Assembly: GCA_012960225.1 (NCBI GenBank)
Contig: DUBS01000048.1
Coordinates: 432 to 64,431 of the forward strand
Source of the DNA: Gemmatimonadota bacterium
GTDB taxonomy: Bacteria > Gemmatimonadota > Gemmatimonadetes > Longimicrobiales > Gaopeijiaceae
Reading direction: 5' to 3'
Length of the DNA stretch: 64,000 nt
Part shown: piece by piece, positions 45,688 through 55,032 of the stretch
How the letters are laid out: every line of letters starts with the position of its first letter
Numbering within the stretch: the stretch's first letter is position 1
Program-made: the position numbers and the translations under genes
The notes under the pieces: model-generated
Told to the model about the DNA's origin: nothing
The model's database searches: none
What the model saw: the letters and a program-made list of their open reading frames with translations, nothing else

Positions 45688-46815
45688 ATGCGCGGTCGCC
45701 GGCACATGTGGGTTTTCCCGCTGTTTTTGGTCACTTGTGTATGGTCTGCAGCGTGTGGCTTAGGATCAGATTCCGAAGAAGGGATATCGTCGTCCACGAT
45801 TGAGGTCGTGCCGACACACGAGGTTGATCCTACCTGGCCGCAGGAGATGCCGAACGACTGGATCATGGGTGCAGTGACATCCGTTTTCGTCGATGTGCAG
45901 GACCACGTCTGGGTAACCCATCTCAGGGAGACGCTGACCGAAGAGGAGACTGGCGCCATCCAGGATCCACCGACGAGACTGTGTTGTGTACCCGCTCCTG
46001 TAGTGATCGAGTTTGATGCTGAGGGAGAGGTCGTGCAGGCCTGGGGGGACCCGGACACGCAGGATGTGTCCGAATTCCCGAGGAACCCGCACGGCCTTTT
46101 CGTTGACCACAATGACTTTGTCTGGATTGGCTCGTATAGACACCACCGGATCATGAAGTTCACACGCAGCGGTGAGCACCTCATGACAATCGGGCAATAC
46201 GACGTGACCGGCGGGAGCAACGACCCTGACCTACTTGGTGGCCCAGCCGGAATTTGGGTGGACCCTGAGACCAATGAGGTGTACGTCGCGGACGGGTACA
46301 GGAATCGACGTGTGGTCGTGTATGATGGCGATACGGGTGCCTACCTGAGGCATTGGGGCGCGTACGGTGAACGGCCGGACGACGACTATAACTCCCGTGA
46401 TCGGGATCCTGCGGGACCGCCACCGCTCCAGTTTTCCACTGTTCATGGCCTTATCGGCTCGGTAGATGGACTCATCTATGTCGCGGATCGGAGCGGCACT
46501 CGGGTCCAGGTCTTTGACCATGATGGCACATTCATAACGGAGAAGATCGTTGCTGGTTCCTTCGTAGTAGGGCTGTCACCTGATCCCGAGCAGCAGTGGC
46601 TCTACTTGGCGGATGGAACCAATCACAAGGTATGGATCCTTCGGAGGTCCGATCTCGAGGTCGTGGGTGATTTCGGACGAGGTGGGCGGCAACTTGGGCA
46701 GTTTATCCGCCCTCACGGTATGAGTGTTGATTCACGTGGAAACGTTTACGTAGGTGAAGCATCTACAGGCAGACGCGTGCAAAAGTTCGCGCTTCAGGGT
46801 GATGGACCCCAATAG
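45688..46815 (+). CDS. NHL-repeat lipoprotein (beta-propeller)
   Basis: The 375-aa precursor has a lipobox-like SAAC. Six NHL repeats are visible (VVQAWGDPDTQ; GLFVDHNDFVWIGSYRHHRIMKF; GGPAGIWVDPETNEVYVADG; NVYVGEASTGRRVQKF). Such propellers occur in peptidyl-alpha-hydroxyglycine amidating lyases and in structural binding proteins; no lyase-specific residues are clear. It follows SusC/SusD on the same strand but behind a long hairpin. Confidence 0.8.
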   Translation: MRGRRHMWVFPLFLVTCVWSAACGLGSDSEEGISSSTIEVVPTHEVDPTWPQEMPNDWIMGAVTSVFVDVQDHVWVTHLRETLTEEETGAIQDPPTRLCCVPAPVVIEFDAEGEVVQAWGDPDTQDVSEFPRNPHGLFVDHNDFVWIGSYRHHRIMKFTRSGEHLMTIGQYDVTGGSNDPDLLGGPAGIWVDPETNEVYVADGYRNRRVVVYDGDTGAYLRHWGAYGERPDDDYNSRDRDPAGPPPLQFSTVHGLIGSVDGLIYVADRSGTRVQVFDHDGTFITEKIVAGSFVVGLSPDPEQQWLYLADGTNHKVWILRRSDLEVVGDFGRGGRQLGQFIRPHGMSVDSRGNVYVGEASTGRRVQKFALQGDGPQ

Positions 46816-46878
46816 CTCATTAAGAGCAGCGGTACTCTGCGAGAGTCCTGGATCGATCAACAAACTAGTTTCTTAGCC

Positions 46879-48303
46879 TTACAACTCTAGGAAGCTCCAT
46901 TCCTTCGAGAATGGCACGCTAGAGAAGCGGACACCGCGGTTAGCAGTGACACGGAGGTTGTCGCTAGGGTTGATCCCGATCCCGCGTGCTGCATCGTATA
47001 AGCCCGGCTCCATACTGAAAGTCATATTCTCTTCAAGTAGGCTGTAGTCACCAAGCGCGATGAAGGGAGGTTGGTGTCCGCTAAAGAACTGCCCTTGTCC
47101 GTGAGCTGGCCGGTGATAGATGTATTCGGCCATGCCCGCGTCAACTTGATGCTGGTGGATTTTCGCGGCGATGTCTGAGCAGACAGCCCCTGTCTTCGAC
47201 TCCTCTTCTTGAATCTGAATAGTCTCCGCTACGACCTCCCACATGCGTTCCTGCTCAGTGGTCCATGGACCGATTACGTAGTTCCGATAACATTCACCAC
47301 CCATGCCGCCGAGCTTGATATCACAATTTACGTACATCGTTTGTCCGCGCTCGAGCTTTTGATAGAAGAACTGATTCGGGTGTGGATACGCACTTGCTAT
47401 GCCGGCCCTCACATAGTTCGATGTGACTTCGATACCCACTGCGGAGTGTGGCTGCCCGTCTGCTACGACATCGTTCATGAGGAGCTCAATACCAAATGCC
47501 TGTAAGGCTTGACCTAGTTCGAAGTCGGTGAGGTCAGTGCCGCGCTCGAGGATGTAGTCCCGAGCAAATGCGTGGATCCGGTCAAAGTATCTATAAGCAC
47601 GTTGTGAGAGCTTCAATTCTTCCGAGGTTTTGATTTGCTGCATACTTAGGCAGTCAGCCTGAATGTTCACGAAGCGAGTACCTGGAATCACCTTGCTCAC
47701 ACTAGCTATCTGTGATTCAGAAAGGGTCCAGTCTACCGCGATGGTCCCGCCCCCTAGTCCACGGCTACGGACCCCCTGCAGCATCCATTCGAACAGGTCC
47801 ACGGTAGGTCCTTGAACCACCTGTCCCCGATTGGGGAAGCCACCTTCTGCGTGTGGATATCCGAAATAGTATTCATTCTCGGTGCACCACCAGGACTCGA
47901 TGAGGTCTCGGTCGATGCCTGGGGAATACCAGTAGACTGTATCTTCCTCTTGAGTCGGTAACAGTGACCAAGTGGGTCGCTCGCCGCTCCCACGGAAGCA
48001 GCCGGTAAAGTACACTATGTTCTGGTCCGTATTAAGTAAGATGGCCTCTGCTCCATAGTCGGTCAGGCGCTTCTTCAGGGTCCTGGTCCTCATCTGATGC
48101 CACTCCAGCGGCAGGCGGTCGTACCCAATGGGTGCAGGTTCGACATGATCCGGGTCCTGATGGAGGAGTCGCTCAGAGTTACCGGAGGTAAGGCTTTCTG
48201 GACCGTCCCCATGAGGCGCATCGGCCAGTGTAGAATCGGAAATTTTGGAGGACGCTAGCCCAGTGCCCATCTTGTGAATGAAGTCTCCTCGGGAAGTGGT
48301 CAT
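46879..48303 (-). CDS. M24 'pita-bread' protein with altered metal site (creatinase/Xaa-Pro peptidase fold)
   Basis: The 474-aa protein has the creatinase N-terminal domain (NTDQNIVYFTG) and the M24 C-terminal domain. Of the five metal ligands of M24 peptidases, the first Asp is Asn326 and the second Asp is Glu337 (NCDIKLGGMGGECYR), and the last Glu in the usual IEDN is Ser447 (INPSDN). Only the His region (HGQGQF; GHQPPF) and the MEPGLY Glu432 are kept. Creatinase, which needs no metal, has a comparable NC...ER site, so this may be a metal-free hydrolase or a pseudoenzyme. A weak Tat-like start (TSRGDFIHKMG) lacks the second Arg. A longer start at 48423 is possible. Confidence 0.75.
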   Translation of the reverse strand: MTTSRGDFIHKMGTGLASSKISDSTLADAPHGDGPESLTSGNSERLLHQDPDHVEPAPIGYDRLPLEWHQMRTRTLKKRLTDYGAEAILLNTDQNIVYFTGCFRGSGERPTWSLLPTQEEDTVYWYSPGIDRDLIESWWCTENEYYFGYPHAEGGFPNRGQVVQGPTVDLFEWMLQGVRSRGLGGGTIAVDWTLSESQIASVSKVIPGTRFVNIQADCLSMQQIKTSEELKLSQRAYRYFDRIHAFARDYILERGTDLTDFELGQALQAFGIELLMNDVVADGQPHSAVGIEVTSNYVRAGIASAYPHPNQFFYQKLERGQTMYVNCDIKLGGMGGECYRNYVIGPWTTEQERMWEVVAETIQIQEEESKTGAVCSDIAAKIHQHQVDAGMAEYIYHRPAHGQGQFFSGHQPPFIALGDYSLLEENMTFSMEPGLYDAARGIGINPSDNLRVTANRGVRFSSVPFSKEWSFLEL

Positions 48304-48475
48304 TCTTGCATCCGATATCTTTTTGGGGACCAAAGCTAGGGCCTCAGCGCCTCTGGATAGGGAGGACTTCGCTGTAGGTGTTTCAGGTTCAGTTGGTGCT
48401 GTACGACCACCCCTAGTACCCAACGGGTACGATAGGCTAGTGCATATCTTCCATCCAATATTGTGCCTTTTGAGA

Positions 48476-50146
48476 TTACCGTCGCAGTATTACCTCGCCT
48501 GCTAGTGCGCCAGTGAATTGGCCACCATCGATGGCGAACTTTCCGTTTATCAGTAGGTATTCGACACCTTCACTGTACATATTTTCGTCAAAAGTGGCAC
48601 GATCGCGGATTGTTTCCGGGTTAAACACCATAATGTCAGCTTGGTAGCCCTCTTTGATCATGCCACGGTTGTCTAGCCCTAGAATGCTGGCGGGAAGCAT
48701 TGTCACTTTACGGACGAAGAATGGAAGTGTGATGACCTGCTTGTCGAATACATAACGTCGTAAGACACGTGGAAACGTCCCAAAGGCACGGGGGTGGGTT
48801 CTGGCACCGACGCCACCATCTGTAGCCGGGGCGATGTAGTCTCGTGTCAGGTAATGTTCCAGGTCATCCTCGATCATGGTATAAGACAAGATTCTGGCAG
48901 CATTCTCTAGTTGTAGGTATTTACCAGCTGCGAAAAGGCTTTCCTGCCGGAGTGTAGCAAGTTCCTCAAGAGTTTTTCCAACATAGGCTGGGTTGGCCTC
49001 GAACTCAGTAACCCACATACGATCAGAGCCACCCCGTGCCAGGATCTCATGGTAGACGTCCTTTTCTACCTGAGTAGAAAACACGGGATCGTTTGTCATG
49101 CGGTTCTTGATAAGTGCCATCCGCTCTGGCCGCTTGAGTCCTCTTCCGTCTTCACCTAGATAGGCCTCCCACTTGAACAATTCTGTGGTACGATCAGGAT
49201 TAGAGAATGTGTACGGGTACTGATCAGCAGTGATATCGATGCCCTCAGCCCTGGCTTTCTCCATAAGCGCTGTCGCGGTCCGACTTTTCCCCCACATTGG
49301 AATGCCTGTCGATTTGATGTGCATGATGTGGACTGGAATATCGGCGGCTCGGCCGACCTCGATGATCTCCTTCACTGCATCTAAGTGGGTGATGCGTCGG
49401 GATGGATGGCTCTCCACCCACCAGAGCGAGCGTGTCCCCTCGCTCCTGATATGGCTAGAGTAAAACCCACCAAGATCAGCTGCTTCTTTAGCGAGTTCGA
49501 TGATCTCTTCAGTGGTCGTAAAGTGACCATCCCAATAGTCAAGTGCTGAGCTAATCCCAAACGCTCCACCCTCCATTCCCTCGCGCACTAGTGCACGCAT
49601 CTCTAAGAGGTCCTCGGCGGTGGGTGTTACATCATGGTTGTCGATAACTTGGTGCCGAACGCTATCGATACCTACCAGCATGGCAGCATTCGTACCGATA
49701 CCGTTCTGCGACCATTCTTCAGCCTTCTCTCCAATACTACTATCGCGGTTCCACGCGCTGCCGTTCTCACCGATTACGACAGTAGTGATTCCCTGCATCA
49801 GGTTATTGATCGTAGCGCGGGCACGAGGGTCCTCGTCATCAAAGCCACTGTTGGCGTGTGAGTGCACGTCGATGATACCTGGCATGACATAGAGGCCCTC
49901 GAGATCGATCTCCCGTTTAGCACTGATTGTACCGAGGCTTCCCACCACGGCGATCCGTCCATCGTCGACCGCAATATCTGCGTACACCCAAGGGTTGCCT
50001 GCTCCGTCAAATACACGTCCACCTCTCAGGATGATATCGTAACTTGGCTCCTGTGCAGTGCCCCCCAAAGGCATCATTACTTGACCCAAGAGCATCAGCA
50101 GTCCGACGAGCGGAACTAGATTTCGACGATCAACCTGTGTGTTCAT
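48476..50146 (-). CDS. Exported N-acyl-D-amino-acid deacylase (D-aminoacylase)
   Basis: The 556-aa precursor starts at ATG 50146 behind GGAGGTG, with a Sec signal (LVPLVGLLMLLGQVMMPLGG). Amidohydrolase features are GIIDVHSHANSGFDD, the metal-bridging region, SSHIRSEG, HIMHIKSTG and IAPATDGGVGARTHPRAFGTFP. The residue that is a bridging Cys in D-aminoacylases is in GENGSAW, so the Cys is replaced by Asn or Gly. It would release D-amino acids from N-acyl-D-amino acids in the periplasm. It is upstream of the M24 gene on the same strand. Confidence 0.85.
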   Translation of the reverse strand: MNTQVDRRNLVPLVGLLMLLGQVMMPLGGTAQEPSYDIILRGGRVFDGAGNPWVYADIAVDDGRIAVVGSLGTISAKREIDLEGLYVMPGIIDVHSHANSGFDDEDPRARATINNLMQGITTVVIGENGSAWNRDSSIGEKAEEWSQNGIGTNAAMLVGIDSVRHQVIDNHDVTPTAEDLLEMRALVREGMEGGAFGISSALDYWDGHFTTTEEIIELAKEAADLGGFYSSHIRSEGTRSLWWVESHPSRRITHLDAVKEIIEVGRAADIPVHIMHIKSTGIPMWGKSRTATALMEKARAEGIDITADQYPYTFSNPDRTTELFKWEAYLGEDGRGLKRPERMALIKNRMTNDPVFSTQVEKDVYHEILARGGSDRMWVTEFEANPAYVGKTLEELATLRQESLFAAGKYLQLENAARILSYTMIEDDLEHYLTRDYIAPATDGGVGARTHPRAFGTFPRVLRRYVFDKQVITLPFFVRKVTMLPASILGLDNRGMIKEGYQADIMVFNPETIRDRATFDENMYSEGVEYLLINGKFAIDGGQFTGALAGEVILRR

Positions 50147-50473
50147 CACCACCTCCAAGTCCCTTAGTGAGATAAATCCTGTGCAGTGCCCCGGTTAGTG
50201 TCATGAAGTACGATGGAAAACCCCAAACCAAGAAGGATATATCGCAATACTTTCACATCCGTCGCTACCTACTTGTCACCTAGTTTACGGACCACTTCAC
50301 CGAACATGCAAAACACCATTGATGGCTCCACTAGGATCCCAGTCCTTGTCACGGGCTGTTGGGGTCAATCAAGCACCATTCGACAACTAGTACTAACCCT
50401 GAAACAGAAGAGCGCCGGCCGGTGATATCCCGGCCGGCGCTTTATCCTGATGGCCTTCGCTGGGCCTAAGCTC
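50147..50473. other. Intergenic region with one terminator
   Basis: These 327 bases hold no gene. The terminator at 50411-50441 is the one clear signal. The rest probably includes the promoter of the D-aminoacylase gene (minus strand), but I see no convincing -35/-10 pair. Confidence 0.5.
50411..50441 (-). terminator. Intrinsic terminator of the FAH lipoprotein gene
   Basis: AGCGCCGGCCGG (50411-50422) and CCGGCCGGCGCT (50430-50441) pair perfectly over 12 bases with a seven-base loop. On the minus strand CTTCTGTTTC follows the stem. It lies 33 bases past the end of the gene ending at 50474. Confidence 0.8.
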
Positions 50474-51628
50474 TCAGCGGCCCGGCCGGTACGTCCTAGT
50501 TGGGGGCAGCTGTGCGCCGGACAGATCGTCCGGAACGCTCTCCTCGGCGACGACGGTGTGCGTTAGCGTCCCGATTCCCTCGATGGTGGCGCTGATCGTC
50601 TCACCAGCCTGCAGGTACCCAGAGCCTGTCGCGCGCTCGACACGACCAGCACCCGTTCCGCCCGACGTCCCGCTTTGCAGGACGTCACCGGGAAATACGG
50701 TGATGAGCGACGATGCGTACTCGATTAGCTCCGGGATGTTGTGGATCATGTCCCCCGCCCTGGCCTCCTGAACGGTCACGCCGTCGATGACCAGGCTCTG
50801 GTGCAGGCGCTCCATCGGATCTCCGTAGAACTCCTTTGGAACAATCCACGGACCCTGGGGGGCGAACGTGTCATGGCCCTTACCGACGAACCAGTCCTGA
50901 CCGGAGCCGTAACCACCCGGAGGACGCCCGCCACGATCGGATACATCCATAGCGACCATGTAGCCGAACACGTGGTCATAGGCTCGGCTCGCAGAGATGT
51001 ACTTACCCTCACGCCCGAATACGATAGCCAGTTCGACCTCCCATTCGATTCGGTCACGGCCATAAGGCATCACGATGTCATCACCGCTGCCGATGACCGC
51101 GCCGCGGGTCGGCTTGAGGAACAGGTACGGCACCCCCCGACTTTCCTGTCGCTGCCGGGTCCTCTCCGCTAGCTGCTCCGGGGTGCAACCTTCACACGCG
51201 TGTGTGTAGAAGTTGACCGCGGCGTTCATATTCTTGCTGGGATACATGATCGGAGGAAGGATGTCCACGTCTTCGACACCGTGAACGTAGTCTGCTCCGA
51301 GCAGGTCATTGCCCACCACGTTGTTTACGATTTCGTATAAGCGTGGCTTGAGTTCATCATCATAGCGGCTGATGAGCCCAAGCATCTCGTCTGGCATTGC
51401 GACTTCGTCGTATGCCCCGCTGGCTTCAAGAGCAGCGTTCGCTTCCCCAAGATCCACGATGAGTGCGTCGCGAAGGACGATTCCGACCGTTGGAGTGCCC
51501 TGGATCTCAAAAGTCCCGACCTTGAATGGCTCGACACTTGTCGTCCCGTCTACTTGAGTCTGATTCGCAGCCTGTGGTGCACAACTAGCTATGACTACGA
51601 GTGCAGCGAAGGTAAGTATGCGTTGCAT
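50474..51628 (-). CDS. Fumarylacetoacetate hydrolase (FAH) family lipoprotein
   Basis: The 384-aa precursor has a lipobox (VIASC, Cys16). FAH signatures are EWEVELAIVFG (metal-binding Glu), FGYMVAMDVSDR, KGHDTFAPQGPW and GTSGGTGAG. FAH-family enzymes are cytosolic hydratases or hydrolases of acyl-pyruvates and related diacids; a lipid-anchored form is unusual. It is downstream of the exported sandwich protein and the cytochrome/copper protein on the same strand, and ends in a clean terminator. Confidence 0.85.
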   Translation of the reverse strand: MQRILTFAALVVIASCAPQAANQTQVDGTTSVEPFKVGTFEIQGTPTVGIVLRDALIVDLGEANAALEASGAYDEVAMPDEMLGLISRYDDELKPRLYEIVNNVVGNDLLGADYVHGVEDVDILPPIMYPSKNMNAAVNFYTHACEGCTPEQLAERTRQRQESRGVPYLFLKPTRGAVIGSGDDIVMPYGRDRIEWEVELAIVFGREGKYISASRAYDHVFGYMVAMDVSDRGGRPPGGYGSGQDWFVGKGHDTFAPQGPWIVPKEFYGDPMERLHQSLVIDGVTVQEARAGDMIHNIPELIEYASSLITVFPGDVLQSGTSGGTGAGRVERATGSGYLQAGETISATIEGIGTLTHTVVAEESVPDDLSGAQLPPTRTYRPGR

Positions 51629-51691
51629 GTGACTTCCCCTATTGGTTAGTCCGCGATTGACGAGCTTGATACTGGCAACCAGATAGGAAGC

Positions 51692-52597
51692 TCAGTTCCT
51701 GTCTGGTTGCCCAGCAGTGACTGTTACAGGAACATACGCGTTGGTCCAGCAGCACTGGTCACCACCGGAGCTGTCATTGGCACCCCAGTTATCAACACGC
51801 GCACGCAGCACATATTCACCAGGCTCCGTGAAGATCGCTGTTGTAGTTGCTTGACCCTCTTTCTCGGGAAGGGTCATCCGTTGAGGATCAAACACCACTT
51901 CTCCTGCCGGACCCTGGTACTTTAACCATGTGATCGCAGGTCGGACATTTGCGTTACGGGTGTAGCTGGGATCTCGGACTGACACCTCTCTTGCCCACAG
52001 GTTTAGTTCCAGAGGAGTTCCAACTGTTGCTGTGAGCCGTTCGGACCTGATGCCTGAGATGCCCTCACCCTCTCGACCCGTAGCTGAGAAGCTGACCATC
52101 GGGGGCGTCGACCCCATCGCCTTGGGCTCATAACCGAGCTGGAGTGCTGCATAACCTACACGAGCAGGAAGAGAGTACGTCACATCATTCGCGGTAATCG
52201 TCCACGTAACGCGCTGTTGTCCGTCTGCGTATGAAGCCGGCACAGTCACCTCGAATACACCACGGTCTCGGCGATAGCGCCCGGTAGGGAAATGAGTTGG
52301 CTGTCGACCATTGTATTCAGCAGGCTCAATGAAGTTGTTTGGCCCGATCGGGATGTCGTGGGCCTCACCCGTATTCAAATTGAAGTAGCCGAACGAAAGG
52401 GTAAATGTGTCGTCGTCGTTCTTGAACCAGCCCTCAAGGAACGGTGCTATCGGTTCGCCTGTAGGTGGGGCCGGTGAGAGCGGCATCCTCAATCCATTGC
52501 CATAACGCGAGTTATTCGGGTTTTGTGCAAATGCTGGAACTGCCATGAGTACGGCCAGACCAAGAATCAGCGCTGGTCGGATGATTCGCATTTTCAT
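51692..52597 (-). CDS. Exported protein with Ig-like beta domains
   Basis: The 301-aa precursor starts at ATG 52597, behind GGGAGTAGAG, with a Sec signal (LILGLAVLMAVPAFAQ). The body is beta-rich (FTLSFGYFNLNTGEAHD; VFEVTVPASYADGQQRVTWTI; TTTAIFTEPGEYVLRARVDN) and closes with a DQCCWTNAYVPVTV segment. It has no known catalytic residues. It lies between the cytochrome/copper gene and the FAH lipoprotein gene and may form part of the same extracytoplasmic system. Confidence 0.65.
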   Translation of the reverse strand: MKMRIIRPALILGLAVLMAVPAFAQNPNNSRYGNGLRMPLSPAPPTGEPIAPFLEGWFKNDDDTFTLSFGYFNLNTGEAHDIPIGPNNFIEPAEYNGRQPTHFPTGRYRRDRGVFEVTVPASYADGQQRVTWTITANDVTYSLPARVGYAALQLGYEPKAMGSTPPMVSFSATGREGEGISGIRSERLTATVGTPLELNLWAREVSVRDPSYTRNANVRPAITWLKYQGPAGEVVFDPQRMTLPEKEGQATTTAIFTEPGEYVLRARVDNWGANDSSGGDQCCWTNAYVPVTVTAGQPDRN

Positions 52598-52631
52598 ATC
52601 TCTACTCCCTTCACTTTTCCTTTGGACTAAA

Positions 52632-52675
52632 AGTGATCGAAGGAGCCCTCCAAATAGAAAGCTCCTTCGATCACT
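52632..52675 (-). terminator. Intrinsic terminator after the cytochrome/copper gene
   Basis: AGTGATCGAAGGAGC (52632-52646) and GCTCCTTCGATCACT (52661-52675) are perfect 15-base complements with a 14-base loop. On the minus strand TTTAGTCC follows. It lies between the gene ending at 52720 and the start at 52597. Confidence 0.7.
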
Positions 52676-52719
52676 CATCTTCTTAATTCCGCCTGTTCCT
52701 CCAGGCTTAGACAGATCCC

Positions 52720-54075
52720 TTAGTTGCTTCCGGCTCCGTCGTCACTTGTGACCTTGGATTTTGCTTCTCTCTCGGCTTTGATGCGTTCAAAACCTTCATC
52801 ATCCAAGTGCGATACTGCGATCCACGCGTGTGACATTTCATCCACAGTGCGGCTGCCACGAGCGTAGAACATTTCAGAATCAGTAAGTGGGTTATCTGCG
52901 CTGTTCTCGTACCACCCGGTCATGACAAGCACAGTGCCTGCTGGTAACAGAGGAGATTTGTCATCATCAAAAATGTAGCTATGGTGCCATCTGGCATCGA
53001 AGTCCGAGACCATGCTAAGGACTTCTTGCTTGCCATCTGGGTAGATCGCCTTGATTGACATTCCGTGGAGGTGTACATGCCCATGTGGCTGGAAGCTGTC
53101 GATTCGAACTGGGTGATCCCAACGGTAAAACCCTTGTGTCATAGAGGTTCCACCGGGCTCCAGGAAGATGTCTCCCTGAAGTGGATAGAGTCTCAGGTTT
53201 TGTGTGAACTCAGGCTCATAACCTTCTGGGTAAAACCAAACACCTAGCTCAATCTGGTCACCGGGAACGTCAAAGCCCATGGGGTAGTAGTGCGTATCCC
53301 ACTCGATCATGTCAGTTGGCTTTATTAGCCGGGCCGCATCTTCAGGAACGATCTCCCCGATCTTGCCCATGGCATATTCGGAAAGGTTGCCCAATGGTTG
53401 AAAGTCGCCGTCTTCCTTGAGCCGAAGGAGTTTAGGGTTGGCATGGTGCACGACCTGACGTCCGGCGGGCCAGGAGGGTCTTACTTCCATAGCCCGGATC
53501 CATCTGTCTGAAGTCACTTCAGTCGGCACAATTGGGCGCCACCACATGTCACCGCCCTCGGCTGGGACATCGAACGGATCAGTCTTGATGACATGGTGTG
53601 GTGGTCCTAGCCGTTCTTCCTGTTGCCACATCTGTTCGTCACGCCAAACCATAGCTTCTGGCATGTCCGCCAGATCCCCTTCCGGAGTGCCATTGTCGAC
53701 CCAAGTCACTATGGCACCGATCTCTTCTTCACTGAGTCTCCAGTCATTCTTGAGATCTTGGATTCCACTACCAGCGTCGTAGTGGTAAGGGGGCATCAAT
53801 CGCCGTGCGACCTGGTCTTTGATCCGCCGAGCGTAACGCCGAACATCACGGTACTCCATAAAGGACATCGGTGCTACCGATGCCGGACGGTGGCAAATCT
53901 GGCAGTTCTGCTGGATAATAGGTGCGATGTCACGTGTGTATGTGACATCCTCATCCGCGCCTGCCTCCTGCGCTGACAGGGCCTGGCCTGGAAGCGCAAG
54001 CACGGCAAGAAAAGCCAGCACTAGAGCTCCAGAGAACAGAGGATGGTCTGTCAGGCGTGCAAACCTGGTCGCCAT
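52720..54075 (-). CDS. Exported cytochrome c fused to a copper type II monooxygenase-like domain
   Basis: The 451-aa precursor has a Sec signal and one heme motif, CQICH (58-62), with RRLMPPYHYD after it. The C-terminal two thirds carry His-rich strands (FQPHGHVHLHGMSIKAIYP; WHHSYIFDDD; the closing HAWIAVSHL), which resemble copper type II ascorbate-dependent monooxygenases. A substrate hydroxylation coupled to the heme is plausible but not shown. It starts divergently from the Rieske operon. Confidence 0.8.
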   Translation of the reverse strand: MATRFARLTDHPLFSGALVLAFLAVLALPGQALSAQEAGADEDVTYTRDIAPIIQQNCQICHRPASVAPMSFMEYRDVRRYARRIKDQVARRLMPPYHYDAGSGIQDLKNDWRLSEEEIGAIVTWVDNGTPEGDLADMPEAMVWRDEQMWQQEERLGPPHHVIKTDPFDVPAEGGDMWWRPIVPTEVTSDRWIRAMEVRPSWPAGRQVVHHANPKLLRLKEDGDFQPLGNLSEYAMGKIGEIVPEDAARLIKPTDMIEWDTHYYPMGFDVPGDQIELGVWFYPEGYEPEFTQNLRLYPLQGDIFLEPGGTSMTQGFYRWDHPVRIDSFQPHGHVHLHGMSIKAIYPDGKQEVLSMVSDFDARWHHSYIFDDDKSPLLPAGTVLVMTGWYENSADNPLTDSEMFYARGSRTVDEMSHAWIAVSHLDDEGFERIKAEREAKSKVTSDDGAGSN

Positions 54076-54314
54076 AATTACTTCCTCCCAACAAGAAGAG
54101 ACCTTAATAGCTACAACTCCCCTACAATGTTAGGGCATGCTACTCTCTATTTGGCTGAAATTCAAGGGTAAGACGTGCTTTGCAAGGGTATCCTGAACGC
54201 CTAGAGATATGAATGTGATCAGTGTGCAGGGGCTTTCTGGGAGTGTAGAATATCGCGTAATCAGACGTTATTCGAGATGGTATGGGTTATAAGGAGAACG
54301 ATGAGAGATTCCTC

Positions 54315-54992
54315 ATGACCGAAGTTAATGGTCCGGAAACGGAAGTGCCCATGAATCGCCGCAAGGCGGTAAAAGCTTTTGTGGGCCTTGGACTTGCTAC
54401 AGCGCTCACAGACTGCACTCCAGCCTCAGGGGGAGGGGGTCCGGCCGGAGAGATACCAGGGCCGCCACCCGCTCAAGGCCCGCAACTGGAGCCAGAACCC
54501 CAGGCAACCCTTTCACTAGATGAACATGAGCACCCAGTTGATGGGGATGTGCTTGTATTCGCACTCGGAACCCGCAAGGGTGAGGTTGTCACACCGGCCG
54601 ATGTCCCTCTAAATGGCCCTCAGATCTTCGCCTATGCAGGAGATGCTGATGGCGCTCATGGTGCGTCTGATGCGTCAAGACTTGATCAGATCGTCCTCCT
54701 ACGTTTGGATCCGCTGAATTTAACGGAAGAGACAAGTCATCATGCTGCAGATGGAATTGTCGCCTACTCAGCAATTTGCACACATGAGGGTTGTGACATT
54801 AGCGATTGGAGCACCGAGAATCGCCGCCTGATCTGCCCATGCCATGACTCAGAGTTCGACCCGACGGATAACGGACAGGTCACCGAGGGTCCTGCGCGTC
54901 GGAGGCTAGCTGCTCTCCCACTCAAGCTTGTAGAGGGTCAGTTAGTAGTCGCCGGTGGTTTCACCGGCCGTGTTGGTTTCCGTAGTCCATGA
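54315..54992 (+). CDS. Tat-exported Rieske iron-sulfur protein
   Basis: The product is 225 aa. A twin-arginine-type N-terminus (NRRKAVKAFVGLGLA) is followed by a Pro-rich linker and a Rieske domain with both [2Fe-2S] motifs, CTHEGC and CPCH, including the cysteines that form the stabilising disulfide in bc1-type Rieske proteins. Alternative starts are 54282 and 54351. It leads an operon with a quinoprotein and an epoxide hydrolase, so it may carry electrons for the quinoprotein rather than belong to a bc complex. Confidence 0.88.
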   Translation: MTEVNGPETEVPMNRRKAVKAFVGLGLATALTDCTPASGGGGPAGEIPGPPPAQGPQLEPEPQATLSLDEHEHPVDGDVLVFALGTRKGEVVTPADVPLNGPQIFAYAGDADGAHGASDASRLDQIVLLRLDPLNLTEETSHHAADGIVAYSAICTHEGCDISDWSTENRRLICPCHDSEFDPTDNGQVTEGPARRRLAALPLKLVEGQLVVAGGFTGRVGFRSP

Positions 54993-55032
54993 TCGAAAAC
55001 TCCAGGATGTCATACAGGTACAGGAATAGATA

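Noticed and set aside
46879-48303. DMSP lyase DddP
   Set aside because: DddP shares the M24 fold but needs Asp/Asp/His/Glu/Glu iron ligands, and three are changed here.
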